Notes under the pieces: model-generated | Told to the model about the DNA's origin: nothing | Databases searched by the model: none | Seen by the model: the letters and a program-made list of their open reading frames with translations, nothing else | Position numbers and translations under genes: made by a program | Shown here: positions 33,960-45,477 of the stretch, one piece after another | Layout of the letters: each line of letters starts with the position of its first letter | Position numbering within the stretch: the first letter of the stretch is position 1 | Source of the DNA: Diphasiastrum complanatum | Taxonomy: Eukaryota > Streptophyta > Lycopodiopsida > Lycopodiales > Lycopodiaceae | NCBI GenBank assembly: GCA_029204225.1 | Contig: CM055095.1 | Coordinates: 74,331,501-74,395,500, forward strand | Reading direction: 5' to 3' | DNA length: 64,000 nt

Positions 33960-36900
33960 ATGGCTTCCAATGGTGGGATCATGCTAGAGTCTAGTGAAAG
34001 GTTGAGTTCATCAAACTACTCTACTTGGAAAGTGAGGATGGAGTCCTTACTTGAGTTGAATGAACTCATGGACATAGTTGCAGAAATTGAAGAGAGACCT
34101 CTCACACTTCAAGAGCAACAAAGGTTTGATAAGAAGGCCAAAAGGGCTCTTCATATCATTAAAATGAATGTTACAAATGAACTTCTCAAGGAAGTTGGAA
34201 AGTGTCAAAGTGCAAGTGAGGCATGGAATGCCTTAAAGAAGCTCTTTGAATCAAAGTCCACATCTAGGGTATTGACCCTAAGGAGACAAATATTTTCTAG
34301 TAGGCAAAGAGAGGGTGAAAGTGCTCATGCATTTATCTTGAGAGTTAAGTCCCTAAGTGATGATTTAGCATGCATTGATGAGAACATAAAAGATGGTGAA
34401 ATAGTCCAAGTTATGTTGAATGGTTTGCTAAATGAACATGCTAACCTTGTGCAAAGTTTTGCCATTCAAAGAGTCTTGCCAAGTGTGGTTGACTTGCAAG
34501 AAATATTATTGGCTGAAGAACATAGGTTGCAATCAAAGCTTGATGGTGCATCCTTGCAAGGTGGAGGTGAAGAGGCTTTCTTCACAAAAGGCAAATTCAA
34601 GGGCAAAGGTAAAGGCAAAGGGAAATGGTCCAAAGGTGGTAACTTTGATCATGATGATCACTCTTTCTCTTCCTCTTCTACTAAGAACAATAAGTCAAAG
34701 TTCAAGTGCTTTTATTGTGGGATAAAAGGTCATTTTGCAAATGAATGTTATAAGAAGAAAAGAGAGCAAGGAGAGAGGCAAGGAAATCTTACAATAGATG
34801 AGGAAGAACATAACACATGTGAATCACTTGTTATGACTTCAAGTTTGTTAGCCAACATAGATGATAATGATCCTTGGTGGATTGATAGTGGAGCCTCATC
34901 TCACATGACAAGACATAAGGAATACTTTACATCCTTATTGTCTTATGAGGGAGAAGGTAACATCATCTACACTGCAAATGATGGTCAATGTGACATCAAA
35001 GGCATAGGCACTATTCCTATTTCCCTTTCAACAAATAGGAAAGCAAATCTTGAAAATGTTTTGTACATTCCTTCAATCACTAAGAATTTGCTTAGTGTAA
35101 GTCAAATGATTGACAAAGGACTTGATGTGGAGTTCATTGGAGATGCATGTTTGATAAGTAAATGTGGATCCTTGATTGCTCAAGGTAGGAGGCATGGTAA
35201 ACTTTTCAAGCTTGATGCATGTGTGATCTCTAATCATGAAGGATGTATGGCTAGGGAGCAATTGACAAACCAAGAAGTTTGGCACAAGAGGTTGGGCCAT
35301 CCCAACTTCAAATCTTTGGAGGTAATGGCAAAGAAAGAGCTTGTTCTTGGTCTCCCTAAAAGTCTTGTTGCAAACAATAGTGTTTGTGAACATTGTGCCT
35401 TGTCCAAATCTCATAGACTTGCTTATTCTATATCTACTTCTAGATCTAAAGAAGCTTTTCAACTTGTGCATTCTGATATTCATTCTTCTAGTACAACTAG
35501 CAATGGTGGGGCAAAGCTGTATGCAACTTTCATTGATGACTTTAGTAGGTATACTTGGATCTATCTTCTTAAAAGTAAGGATGAAGTGTTTGCTGCATTT
35601 GTCAAGTTCAAGAATGAAATGGAAAACCAATTCAATACAAAGATCAAATGCTTAAGATCTGATAATGGAGGGGAATACACCTCAAATAGGTTCAAAGACT
35701 TTTGTATAGCACATGGGATTAAGAGGGAGATGTCTAGTCCTAGGACTCCACAACAGAATGGAGTGGCCGAGAGGAAGAATAGAACCCTTTGTGAATGTGC
35801 CAAGGCAATGAGACTACATGCTAATCTTGCTAAGTCTTTTTGGGGGGAAGCTTTAGCATGTGCTAACTATCTATGTAATAGATGGACAAGTGCTTCCTTG
35901 GATGGTAAAACTCCTCATGAGGTTCTTTATGGTAGAAGGCCGAGTGTCAAGCATTGTAGGATCTTTGGATGTACATGTTTTGTCAATATCACACTTGATG
36001 ATAGAACTAAAGAAGATCCTTCATCAAAGAAGGGTGTGTTTGTTGGCTATAGTGAAGTAAGCAAGGCTTACAAAGTGTACATTCCTTCTACAAAGAAAGT
36101 TGTCATAAGTAGGGATGTCATCTTTCATGAAGAGAATGTTTCCAATGTTGTTGATGTTGATGTTGATGTGCCTACTAATCATCATGATGTGCAAGATGTC
36201 TTGGATGAAGATGGAGATGCCACTCCAAAGCAAACTTCAAGGAAGACTCAAAGGCAAAGGGCTAAGCCATCAAGGCTAACCTATGATGAAAAAGGAAAGC
36301 AAGTGGTGGACAACTCTAACTTTGCTTTTCTTACCTCTTTTGATGAACCAACTTGTGTAGGTGAAGCAATTCAAAAGAAGGAATGGATCCAAGCCATGGA
36401 TCATGAGCATCAAGCACTCATCAAAAGCAACACATGGAGGTTGGTAAAGCTTCCAAAGGACAAGAAGGCAATTGGTTGTAAGTGGATCTTCAAGATCAAG
36501 ACAAATCAAGATGGATCAATCAACAAGTACAAGGCAAGGTTGGTGGCAAAGGGGTATGCTCAAGAATATGGTATTGACTATGATGAGACCTTTGCACCCG
36601 TGGCAAAGATGGTAACTATTCGAATCCTAATCTCTCTTGCAACTCTTTATGATTGGGATATGTGGCAAATGGATGTTACTAATGCCTTCTTGAATGGTGA
36701 TCTTGAAGAAGATATTTACATGGAGCAACCCGAGGGCTATGTTTCACATGATGAGCCTAATCATGTGTGCTATCTCCAAAAGAGTTTGTATGGGCTAAAG
36801 CAAGCACCAAGGAGTTGGTATGCTAAGCTCAATTCCTTCTTACTTTCTCAAAACTTTGTTATGAGTGAGTATGATCATTCTCTCTACTTTAGATTGAATG

Positions 36901-37913
36901 AAAATGATATCACTTTACTTTTGATCTATGTTGATGACATTATCTTAAGTGGTGGTAACAATCTAGATATAGATGAAATCAAGATGGCACTCAAAAGAGA
37001 GTTTGAAATTCAAGATCTTGGTAAACTTCATTATATCTTAGGAATAGAGATTATTAGAACTTCTAAATCTACATTCATATGTCAAGAAAAGTATGTTAAC
37101 TCTATTCTAAAAAGGTTTCATATGGAAGATTGTAAAGTTGTTTCTACTCCTTTGGAATCAAATGTAAAGCTAACTACAAGAAGTAATGAAAGATCCTTCA
37201 AGGACATTACTCTCTATAGAAAGCTAATAGGATCTCTTATATGGTTAACCATCACAAGACCTGATCTAAGCTTTGTGGTTGGTAAACTAAGTCAATCTAT
37301 GCAAGATCCTAGTGAGGCTCATTGGAAGCTAGGAAAGAGAGTACTTAGATACATCTCGGGATCTAGAGATTTTGGCATCTTGTATGGAGGTACTACACCT
37401 AACCTTTGTGGATTTTCAGATTCAGATTTTGCAGGTGATCAAATGGATAGGAAGTCAACAAGTGCCTTTGCAATCTATCTTGGAGATGGAGTGGTCTCAT
37501 GGCTATCAAAGAAGCAACCAACTATCTCTCTATCTTCCACCGAAGCCGAGTACAAGGCATTAACAACATGCACCAAGGAGATTCTTTGGATCAAGAGGAT
37601 GTTATTGGATCTTCACTTGCTGGAACCAGAGAAGACTCCAATCATACTTTGTGATAACCTTTCAGCCCAAAGCTTGGCAAGCAATCCTGTTTTTCATGCA
37701 AGGAGCAAGCACATTGAGATTGCTCACCATTTTGTGAGAGATCAAGTCATTGCCAAAGAGGTGGAGCTTCAACATGTCTCTTCAAAGGAGTGTGTGGCTG
37801 ATATCTTCACCAAACCATTGGGAAAGGACCTATATTTAATGCATAGATCTAATCTTGGAATGTGCTCAAAGACTACGTTGAAACTAGCATCCAATGTTGA
37901 AGAGGGAGTGTGA
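33960..37913 (+). CDS. Ty1/copia gag-pol polyprotein, copy 2 (1317 aa, intact)
   Basis: The frame and domain order are those of copy 1: CCHC knuckle at 250-263, protease D309, integrase HHCC (442-479) and D506/D568/E604, RT YVDD at 990-993, RNase H near 1150-1290. Comparing the two proteins I count seven substitutions: N193K and S237F region in gag, G304D just before the protease motif, R489I and R511S in integrase, and two in the RT/RNase H part (TPMESN to TPLESN, SQFMQD to SQSMQD); residue numbers other than motif positions are approximate. None falls on a catalytic residue. Both copies appear competent. The ATG and the overlap of stop with 3' LTR are as in copy 1. Confidence 0.95.
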   Translation: MASNGGIMLESSERLSSSNYSTWKVRMESLLELNELMDIVAEIEERPLTLQEQQRFDKKAKRALHIIKMNVTNELLKEVGKCQSASEAWNALKKLFESKSTSRVLTLRRQIFSSRQREGESAHAFILRVKSLSDDLACIDENIKDGEIVQVMLNGLLNEHANLVQSFAIQRVLPSVVDLQEILLAEEHRLQSKLDGASLQGGGEEAFFTKGKFKGKGKGKGKWSKGGNFDHDDHSFSSSSTKNNKSKFKCFYCGIKGHFANECYKKKREQGERQGNLTIDEEEHNTCESLVMTSSLLANIDDNDPWWIDSGASSHMTRHKEYFTSLLSYEGEGNIIYTANDGQCDIKGIGTIPISLSTNRKANLENVLYIPSITKNLLSVSQMIDKGLDVEFIGDACLISKCGSLIAQGRRHGKLFKLDACVISNHEGCMAREQLTNQEVWHKRLGHPNFKSLEVMAKKELVLGLPKSLVANNSVCEHCALSKSHRLAYSISTSRSKEAFQLVHSDIHSSSTTSNGGAKLYATFIDDFSRYTWIYLLKSKDEVFAAFVKFKNEMENQFNTKIKCLRSDNGGEYTSNRFKDFCIAHGIKREMSSPRTPQQNGVAERKNRTLCECAKAMRLHANLAKSFWGEALACANYLCNRWTSASLDGKTPHEVLYGRRPSVKHCRIFGCTCFVNITLDDRTKEDPSSKKGVFVGYSEVSKAYKVYIPSTKKVVISRDVIFHEENVSNVVDVDVDVPTNHHDVQDVLDEDGDATPKQTSRKTQRQRAKPSRLTYDEKGKQVVDNSNFAFLTSFDEPTCVGEAIQKKEWIQAMDHEHQALIKSNTWRLVKLPKDKKAIGCKWIFKIKTNQDGSINKYKARLVAKGYAQEYGIDYDETFAPVAKMVTIRILISLATLYDWDMWQMDVTNAFLNGDLEEDIYMEQPEGYVSHDEPNHVCYLQKSLYGLKQAPRSWYAKLNSFLLSQNFVMSEYDHSLYFRLNENDITLLLIYVDDIILSGGNNLDIDEIKMALKREFEIQDLGKLHYILGIEIIRTSKSTFICQEKYVNSILKRFHMEDCKVVSTPLESNVKLTTRSNERSFKDITLYRKLIGSLIWLTITRPDLSFVVGKLSQSMQDPSEAHWKLGKRVLRYISGSRDFGILYGGTTPNLCGFSDSDFAGDQMDRKSTSAFAIYLGDGVVSWLSKKQPTISLSSTEAEYKALTTCTKEILWIKRMLLDLHLLEPEKTPIILCDNLSAQSLASNPVFHARSKHIEIAHHFVRDQVIAKEVELQHVSSKECVADIFTKPLGKDLYLMHRSNLGMCSKTTLKLASNVEEGV

Positions 37914-38563
37914 AAATTGTCAACATTTCCTAGCTAGTTTGAGGCCTAAATTGGCTAAAATTGTAAATAGTTTTGGTTCTGGAGTTTTGCACGTGTGAAC
38001 CAGGCCACAATGTTTTTATTTACTGTATTTTTTCAGTATGATGAAGTGTCAAACTTCATACCCTTCAAAATGAGACCATTTTGATGTATTTTGGTCATAT
38101 AAGCCATTTTTAGCTATTTTTCCTATATAGGGAATATCTAGGGTCAAGTACCTTCTAGAGAGAGGAGAGAGAGTCATCTTCCTCATCCATAAATAGTAGG
38201 GAAGTCGTGGAGAACAGGTTGGAGAAACCTTTTGTATGCTTCATTGAGATCAATAGATCATTGTCATTGTTTCTTCCTCCATTGAGAGCATTGTTGTGTG
38301 TATTGTCTTCAAGCTATTGTGTATGATCTTAGGTGCTTTCCAAAAGTGGTAGGCTGATGTATTATGGACTGTATAATTCTATTTTGGGCCGCACTTGATG
38401 TTTATGGAAGTTTCCATTTGTGATAAATGCTTTTTGATCAAGTTCTTTGCATTCTAGGTAGCATAGAATGTGTTGCCAATTCCTAGCTTATGTAGTTTGG
38501 AGTGCAAGCATTCAAGCCAATGATCTTGGAGTTTAGATCCACTTAGGATCTGTATTTTTCACA
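37909..38563 (+). repeat. 3' LTR of copia copy 2
   Basis: 655 bp, preceded by the GAAGAGGGAG polypurine tract and followed by GATGA. Confidence 0.93.
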
Positions 38564-38568
38564 GATGA

Positions 38569-38672
38569 CCTAGTAAAGGCTTATCCAAGGTAGTGTTTTG
38601 CTTTTAGAGGTCTTGCCCTTAAATACAAGGCAAGTCTTTAGAAGATATATTCTCGGAAAATGACTTAGGCCT
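38569..38672 (-). repeat. 5' LTR of gypsy element 2, outer part, truncated
   Basis: CCTAGTAAAGGCTTATCCAA to GACTTAGGCCT continues the left-LTR sequence (about 23740-23845). The last approximately 95 bp to GGCATCACA are missing, because copia element 3 begins two bases later. Confidence 0.82.
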
Positions 38673-38674
38673 AG

Positions 38675-39135
38675 TGTAGCTCGGATTTGAGTTAGATAGG
38701 TTCTATTTTGATAACATGCAATAGTTTAGATAACATGCAAAGTCCTACTTCCTTATTACATGATGGATTTTCACCTAGCTTTGCAAAGGAAGTGTCTTTT
38801 ACTATGTATTTCCATTCTCCATAGTGAGGAGATAGAAACTTTTTGGAGCCTCAAGGAGAAACTCGGATTTTCTCTCTTTGTATGATGATAGTGATTGATT
38901 CCAATGAAATTCAGCTTTGGCACACATTAACCTTTGTCTACAGGCCGTACATCAACCTGATTTTTGCACGTGTGAACTCAGGATTCAGGTCTTGGCCAAT
39001 GATTTGATTGTCTCTAATTGTTTTCTATATTGTTTTTGGTTGACTAGTATCTGATAGATTGTTAATCAAGCACACAATCAACCTTGTGGATCATTCAAAG
39101 ATCCATTTATGGTCCTTAGTACTATACTTTCAACA
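38675..39135 (+). repeat. 5' LTR of copia element 3
   Basis: It runs from TGTAGCTCGG to ACTTTCAACA and is followed at once by TGGTATCAGAGCCAAG (39136), a tRNA-iMet primer site. This fixes the right boundary; the left boundary rests on TG and the end of the gypsy match. No 3' LTR partner was found. Confidence 0.72.
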
Positions 39136-39768
39136 TGGTATCAGAGCCAAGTACAAGGCTATTGATCAGTGTTTAAGACTAATCCAATTTTAGCAGGTTT
39201 TTGGTGCAAAAAGCTAGTATTGGAAGGGCAAGCTGGTATCCAAGTCTTGGTGAGGGGATTTGATCCCAAAATTTTTCTAGATCAAAATCCGTATTGTTCA
39301 AACTTGTGGGCAACTCTGAACTAGCATTTAAACCCCTATATTCATTTGATCACAATAATTTCATCTGGAGTCAGTTTGATGTAATTTTTGGTGCAAATCC
39401 TAGGATAAGCTAGCAAGATCACTTGCCATTAATTAGTTTTGCATTTGATTCATGATAAATAATTAATCTAGGCTAAATTCAAACCCTCTTAAAGAGAAAA
39501 ATAGGTCTTGAAAGTACATCAAAGTGATAGAGAGAGATATAGTCATTCTATTGTCCAAAAATAGCCAAGATTGGCAAGACTTGCTTGAGAGTACTTTTCA
39601 CTTTATCTTATCTTCATTCCAACCTTGTGAGGGAGTGATAGAACTGTGATTACAAGTCCATCTGTTGGATTAGAAATCAAATTTGAGTGGAACACTGTAA
39701 GTTAGAAACCTTTGTGAGTTTCAAGTTCAATCAAGTCTATATCTTGTGTGTAGAATTTCACTAGTAAG
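39136..39768 (+). other. Primer-binding site and leader of copia element 3
   Basis: The primer site is at 39136-39151. The remaining 0.6 kb has no ORF and ends at the gag ATG at 39769. Confidence 0.65.
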
Positions 39769-41879
39769 ATGGGATTAGTTGGAGCATACCTTCTAGAAGC
39801 TAGTGAGAGGTTAAATTCTACCAATTATGCTATTTGGAAAGTGAGGCTGGAGTCACTCATGGTGCTCCAGGATCTTTATGAGTTTCTAATTGATGATGAA
39901 GATGAACCTCTAGGTGCACAGGAATTAGTGAGATACAAGAAGAGATCTAGGCTAGCACTTCATTGTGCGAAAATGAATGTGAGCAATGATCTTCTAAGAG
40001 AAGTATCATCATGTAAAAGTGCTAAAGAGGCTTGGGAATCTTTAAAATCAATCTATGAGTCTAGTAACACTTCAAGGGTTCTCATGCTTAGGAATCAGAT
40101 TCTGCAAAGCATGAAGAGGAGTGATGAGAGTGCACAAGATTATGTGCTCAGAATCAAGTCTCTAAATAGGGAGCAGCTTCCATTTGAGAGAAGATTCAAG
40201 ATGGAGAGCTTGTTCAGATTGTCCTTAATATTCAAGGGAGTGGCTTTTCTAATTTGGTCCAAAGCTTTGCAATCCAAGACACTTTGCCCACTATATAAAA
40301 ATTTCATAGTGTACTATTGGTTGAAGACTGTAGGATGATGCACACCAATGCAAGAATGAATTCTATGTCTCTACAAGATGGTGATGAGAAAGCAAATTTC
40401 TCATTCAAAGGCAAGAAGAAGACCAATGGCAAGAAGAAGCACTTCAAGGAGACCAAGAAAAAGGATGACGCTTCAAGCTCAAAGGGCAAGATCAAGGACA
40501 AGTCCAAGTTCAAATGTTTTTTCTGTGGAAAAAAATGTCTCAAGAAGAAGAAGGCACAAGAGAGCAAACAAAGCAACATTGCACATCAGGATGAGGAGGA
40601 GGATGAAGAAGAGTCATCTTTGATGGTTTCCAACATACCTCCATCATCCAAGAGCAATACCAATGATTCTTGGTGGATTGATAGTGGAACTAGCTCCCAC
40701 ATGACATATCAAAAGGACATTTTTTTCACTTTACTTTCTTACAATGATGTACATAGATCAATCTATACTACAAGTAGTCAAGAATGTAAGATAAGTGGAA
40801 TAGGAACCATTCCATTGTATGTTGGATCATCCAAAAGGATGAATCTTGAGAATGTTCTTTATGTTCCTAAGCTAACTATGAATTTGCTTAGTGTTGGCCA
40901 ATTACTGGATAATGGTCGTGATGTATAATTAAAGCATGGAGTTTGTTCCATCCTTAGAAATGATGAATGTATAGCTAAAGGCTTTAAGCAAGGTAAATTG
41001 TTTAAGCTTGATACTGATATTACAGTGGAGAGTGTTAGCTTAGCAAAGGTGGAGATATCAAAGGTGAAACTATGGCACAAAAGGTTGGGCCACTCCAACT
41101 TCAAAGCCATGGAAACTATGTGTGCTAAGGAGCTTGCACTCTACCTCCCCAGGCATTTCTCAAAGTGTGGAAAGATATGTGAAGCATGTAGCCTCTCAAA
41201 GGCTCACAAACTACCCTTCTCAAGATCTACATCAAGATCAAGCTCTCCTCTTGAACTCATCCATTCGGATGTTCATAGCTTTTCACATGAGTCTAATGGT
41301 GGTGCCAAGTATTATGTAATCTTCATTGATGACTATTCTAGATATTGTTGGATGTACCTCTTGTCTAGCAAATCTATGGTGTTTGAGTCTTTTGTAAAGT
41401 TCAAGACTTTGGTAGAAAATCAACTTAGTACCAAGATTAAGGTATCAAGGAGGGATAATGGAGGTGAATATATCTCCAATAGGTTGATTGACTTTTGTAG
41501 TTCTAATGGCATAAAGAGAGAGTTGTCATGTCCATACACCCCTCAACAAAATGGAGTGAGTGAGAGAAGAAATAGATCTCTTTGTGAGTGTGCTAAGGCC
41601 TTAAGGTTAGATGCTTCTCTATCCAAACCATTTTGGGGTGAGGCAATAACTTGTGCTAATTATTTGTGCAATAGATTGCCTAACCAAGCCATTGAAGGAA
41701 TCACACCATTTGAATCTCTATTTGGAGAGAAGCCCAATCTCAAGGATCTCAAAGTTTTTGGATCCACTTGCTATGTACACCAATCCTTGGATACAAGGAA
41801 GAAGGATGATGCAATCTCCATCAGAGGCATATTTGTGGATATGATGACTCAACTTTTGGAAGTGTTCATAGTCATCTAA
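39769..41879 (+). pseudogene. Broken gag-pol of copia element 3 (gag, protease, integrase)
   Basis: Gag starts MGLVGAYLLEASERLNSTNY at 39769 and resembles the start of copia copies 1 and 2. A frameshift near 40170-40330 joins it to KTNGKKKHFKETKKKD and a damaged zinc knuckle (CFFCGKKCLKKK lacks the histidine spacing). Protease is WWIDSGTSSHMT (about 40672). A stop at 40926 splits the next block. Integrase shows WHKRLGHSNFKAM, CEACSLSKAHKL, SDVH, DNGGEY preceded by R where S is usual, and PYTPQQNGVSERRNRS. The frame degenerates at about 41850 before RT. It is related to the intact family but distinct and inactive. Confidence 0.87.
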
Positions 41880-42840
41880 AAGTGGTAGAAAATAATCCCT
41901 AAAAAGCTTGCAAAAATCGTCCTATCTACAAGGAGTTGAAATGCCATAATGAGTATGCACTTTTGAAAAATGCTATGGATGATGCAATTCGAGAGGAGGA
42001 TGATGATTCAGACGATGAGCCGAATATCAGTATGTTGCCTTATACAGCAGGGTAGACCACTACGACAACCACTACTATTGCATCAATGAATGTCAATGCT
42101 ACTGCAAAAGTGATGCTCAACGAGTTCGAGAAACTCAAGAAGAACCAACAAAAACAGATGGAAAAGTTGCATCGCAATTTGATGAGAAGATCAAACCATT
42201 GAAAGATTTCTATGGACAAGTGAACAAGGAACCTGAGAAGTTTGCAAAGACTTTTCCTACTAGAAAAAATGTCTGGTGTTCTATTTGTATAGGAAATCAC
42301 ACAGTGAATGAGTGTCCTCAATTGAAAAAATGAATGGAAATCAGTATATGCCATTTGTGTAATTTGCTTGATCATGAGACTGCCTTTTGCAACTTCAATC
42401 CTCAAATAATTCAGCAATGGTATGCCCAGATGGGATATCGAGAACCACATTATGGAGGAAATCTGGCAGCTAGACCTCGACAATCTGCTCTTGGATACCC
42501 ACAACGGTTAGCCTTACCTGTCCCACCAAAGCACCCCGCTCCTCCTGCCAATTTAATGGAACCAGAATCTTACAGAAGTGCCGAGCAATGGAACTATGGT
42601 AATGATCAAGAAGGTGAATCTTCAGACCAATATGTTATTTATGTTGTCGCGCAACAACAAGCATCTAGAAACTGGACCAGAGCACCACTTGGATGCTTTG
42701 CATGTGGAGAAAATCATAGAGTTGCAGAATGTCCAAATAAAGAAAAAATTTTACCATTATGTCGTGACTGTGGTTATGGGCATTGCTATGAGGAGTGTCC
42801 AGCAAAACGACTGGTAGCATGCAACTGCCAAGTGTCGACC
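41880..42840 (+). pseudogene. Tat-like gypsy gag fragment (copy B-left, 5' piece)
   Basis: After a short acidic stretch (EEDDDSDDEPNISMLPYT near 41995) the frame at 42334-42852 has two knuckles: CHLCNLLDHETAFC and CFACGENHRVAECP, then CRDCGYGHCYEECP. The same pattern (CYGCDEGHKIVECP, CGYGHCYKNCP) occurs at 50583-50810, so both belong to one family. The last codons run into unrelated GC-rich sequence at about 42830. Confidence 0.75.
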
Positions 42841-43268
42841 ACGTGTCACTGACGTGGCCGACTGCACGTCGGGACCCAACTGGGAGCCCTATCCTAGTGA
42901 CAGGGTCCCTAGGTTGTGTTAGGCCCGCCATGGCTATGGACCGTGCTAGGGCACACTACTCACACTGTCTTGCCCTGTTGGTCATGTACGCTGGACACGA
43001 CCCTGACTGTGGTATCTGACCTATCTGTGTTCTCTAGGGTTTGGCACTGGTCACGAGCTCATACCACTCCCTCCCCCTTAAGAACCGTCTTGGTCCTCTA
43101 AGACAAAGTCTAAAAAAATCTTGCGAAGGACGCTGTCTCTTTTCCAAGTGGCATTCTCAACAGGCTGATCATTCCACTTGACCAGATATTCTCGGTATAG
43201 AGTATGACGAGTCTGCATCTCTCTACTATCAAGAATCTCCTCTGGTTCATGTGGAGGTTGCTGAGGAT
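42841..43268 (-). pseudogene. Chromovirus 3' end fragment: chromodomain, polypurine tract, partial LTR
   Basis: The minus strand from 43268 encodes EPEEILDSREMQTRHTLYRE then YLVKWNDQPVENATWKRDSV, a chromodomain, stopping at 43078. AAGGGGGAGGGAG follows as polypurine tract (about 43067-43081) and the GC-rich sequence to about 42841 would be the start of the 3' LTR. It differs from the chromovirus at window position 1. The 5' side is joined to a plus-strand copia RNase H fragment. Confidence 0.78.
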
Positions 43269-43700
43269 CCAATGGGAGAACTAGACAAAGTGGATAGGAG
43301 ATCAACAAGTGCTTTTGCCACCTTTCTATGTGATGGAGTAGTATTATGGCTTTCCAAAAAGAAAGATACCATCTCCTTAACGTCCACAGAATCCGAGTAC
43401 AAGGCCTTGACATCAACATGCAAGGAGGTCTTGTGGCTCAAAAGGCTATTGGTGGAGATTCATGTCATGGAGGATGAGATCCCAATCATCTACTGTGACA
43501 ACCAATCAGCCCAATCACTTGCAACTAATCCTAAATTCCATGCAAGGAGCAAACACATTGAGATTACTCATCATTTTGTGTGGGAGAAAGTGCAAGCCAA
43601 AGAGATCAAGCTCCAACATGTTGCATCATCAAGTTTACCTAAAGATTCATTTGTAAAGCTTAGATCTTCAACTGGAGTGATTGATGTGAAAGATTCAACT
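43269..43700 (+). pseudogene. Copia RNase H fragment
   Basis: DKVDRRSTSAFATFLCDGVV, then TSTESEYKALTSTCKEVLWL and YCDNQSAQSLATNPKFHARS, KHIEITHHFVWEKVQAKEIK are copia RNase H and pol C-terminus. The ADIFTKPL end is missing, and SLPKDSFVKLRSSTGV follows after a small deletion. It may be the 3' part of copia element 3, but that link is inferred from strand and family only. Confidence 0.82.
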
Positions 43701-43909
43701 AGTTTCATCACATTTTGCAATATTTCCATATTTGGCATATTGAGGCCAAAACTTGTTTTAGACTTAGAGGTTGATTTTTCAAAGTTCATTAGTCTAAATT
43801 TCATTTGAATAAACACTTTTTGAAAGTGTGGGAAAGATAGAATGCGAGTTTGAGTAGATTCAATTTGAATAAGTTGGGTACACTGAATCTAGACCCAAAA
43901 TTGGTAGGG
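43701..43909. other. Unassigned spacer
   Basis: AT-rich sequence after the copia pol end; possibly remains of its 3' LTR, with no boundary seen. Confidence 0.35.
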
Positions 43910-44098
43910 TTAGCATTTTGGTGGGAAAGCCAAGTGGCCCATCTTGTCATGATCTTTGGCATCAAGATGATTAGTAGCATAATCATCCAGATCACAAGCA
44001 TGTCCTTCATAAGAAATAACATCCCTACTCACTATCACCTTGCTAGTTGTAATAGATCCTAACATCATAGTAGGGCAAACACTAACTGATCCACCCAA
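43910..44098 (-). pseudogene. Short copia pol fragment, minus strand
   Basis: SITTSKVIVSRDVISYEGHA matches the integrase-RT linker (KKVVISRDVIFHEEN in the intact copies). An acidic run follows. Fragment only. Confidence 0.55.
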
Positions 44099-44177
44099 CC
44101 TTGCCTACTCCCTGATATAGAGTAAGCCCCTCGTAGCCCAATGTGAGGAGCCACCACTGGCTACAACTCCTATAAAT

Positions 44178-45477
44178 TTGATAACAATCAAGCAAAGACC
44201 AATAGCTCAGAATAAATCAAGTGTACCCTTGATGGTGGTCACCAGAACACAGAAGCATAAAGAACCGGTAGCAGATCCAATACCTACTGATTCTATACCA
44301 TTAACTGATATACCAAAAGCATCTGGAGTCTATTTAAATCTTTATACAGAAAAAAGAAGATATCAGGATATGAGGCATTGGATTAAACATCTGCAAGAAG
44401 AAGAGGAGCTTGAAGCTTCTAGAGCAATAGTCGAAGTACCTGTCATAATAGTTGAAGATATACCTGTCAGAATTGTCGGAGTACAGTTCATCATTACTTT
44501 CGTAGTAATGGACCTACCAGAAACACCAAATGTCTACCGAGTCCTATTGGGACTCCCATGGTTATGAGTTGCGCAAGTAATTCATAATTGGGGTACCGAA
44601 AAAGTCACTTTTGAAAATCGTGAATGTGCAGTCAAGGTTAATCCTGCAACTTGGACTATCAAACCAAAGGTTCAAAAAGAGAATGATGATTCATCAACAA
44701 CGGAACATACTTGTGACCGACCAAAAAAAAAATTGGGAGTTCATTACGATTCTCAAACCGATACTGTCAACTGGAATGAAGCTCTTACAACGATTGACTG
44801 TACAGTAGGATATATGTGTCAACAAGATAATCAATCAAATTTGAGCGAGATTTCATTATTGGATCAAAACTTGGATACACCGATCACTTTTCCATTGAAT
44901 GTGCTAAATGTAGCTTGGATATCAACGAAACCTATACCATATCCGATTGAAAATGAACTCATTCTTGTGAGTCATGTCTTGACTTATGATGACAATGCAG
45001 AACTTACTGATGAGTAGATTCTAAATCATATGGATCTGACCAGATTTGGAGTGCGTAATATTCTTGATGAACCAACAATAAAACTGCCAAAAACAGTTAT
45101 ATTGAAGAAAGACAAGATCACAGGGTCAATGACGAAGAAGCAAGCCAAGCAACATTCTATTACGGTTCTGAAATGAAAAAATCCTTCTCAAAAGATTGAT
45201 TCAAAGAATGTGCCACCCTTATTGGATAAAGACAAAGAAAAAGTCAAGGATGATTCTAAAGTCAGAGTTCTAGTAAGACATCGTCGTCTAGGAAGTCTTC
45301 ACCTTCGAAGAAGAGTTTATCTTATCAGAAGTCATCACCTCCACGATCAATTCCTGCTAAGAAGGTTAAGCAAAGATCCAAGATAAGTCCTTTTGACAAA
45401 GAACAAGCAAATATAGTCCAGCATGATATGCTCGAATATTTTAATCATTATACACTGGATGATGTGGTTATCATGTT
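44178..45477 (+). pseudogene. Tat-like gypsy fragment (copy B-left): protease tail and linker
   Basis: VRIVGVQFIITFVVMDLPET and VLLGLPWL match KITGMQFVITFVVMDIPESP and VLLGRPWLK at 51452-51697. GVHYDSQTDTVNWNEALTTI (44733) matches GDHYDSETDVMIWTDALAMI (51830). The final LEYFNHYTLDDVVIM (45428-45475) matches FKNYALDDVVIM at 52560. At 45477 the sequence switches to gypsy element 3. Several stops break the frame. Confidence 0.8.

Larger units (their letters stand above)
32133..38563 (+). mobile_element. Intact Ty1/copia retrotransposon, copy 2
   Basis: Same family, length (6431 bp) and strand as copy 1. Target duplications are GATGA (32128-32132, 38564-38568). Between its two LTRs I found three differences: two adjacent to GAGTTT (TTCACACG against TTTGCACG) and one at ATAATGCTA against ATAATTCTA. 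It inserted into the LTR of gypsy element 2 and so is younger than that element. Confidence 0.95.
23136..38672 (-). mobile_element. Gypsy element 2 (Tat/Athila-like, minus strand), interrupted by copia copy 2
   Basis: Minus-strand order is 5' LTR (38672-38569 plus 32132-31251), tRNA-Asp-type primer site, gag, protease, RT, RNase H, integrase, a TTCnnGAA array, a third ORF, polypurine tract, and 3' LTR (23943-23136). The left flank ATTGA (23131-23135) is a candidate target duplication. The other copy cannot be checked, because the outer end of the 5' LTR is missing where copia element 3 begins. All genes carry stops or frameshifts. The primer site and the third ORF downstream of integrase place it nearer Athila/Tat than chromoviruses; no chromodomain is seen. 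Confidence 0.87.

Noticed and set aside
43910-44098. Independent small gene
   Set aside because: The SKVIVSRDVIS motif identifies it as a copia linker fragment.
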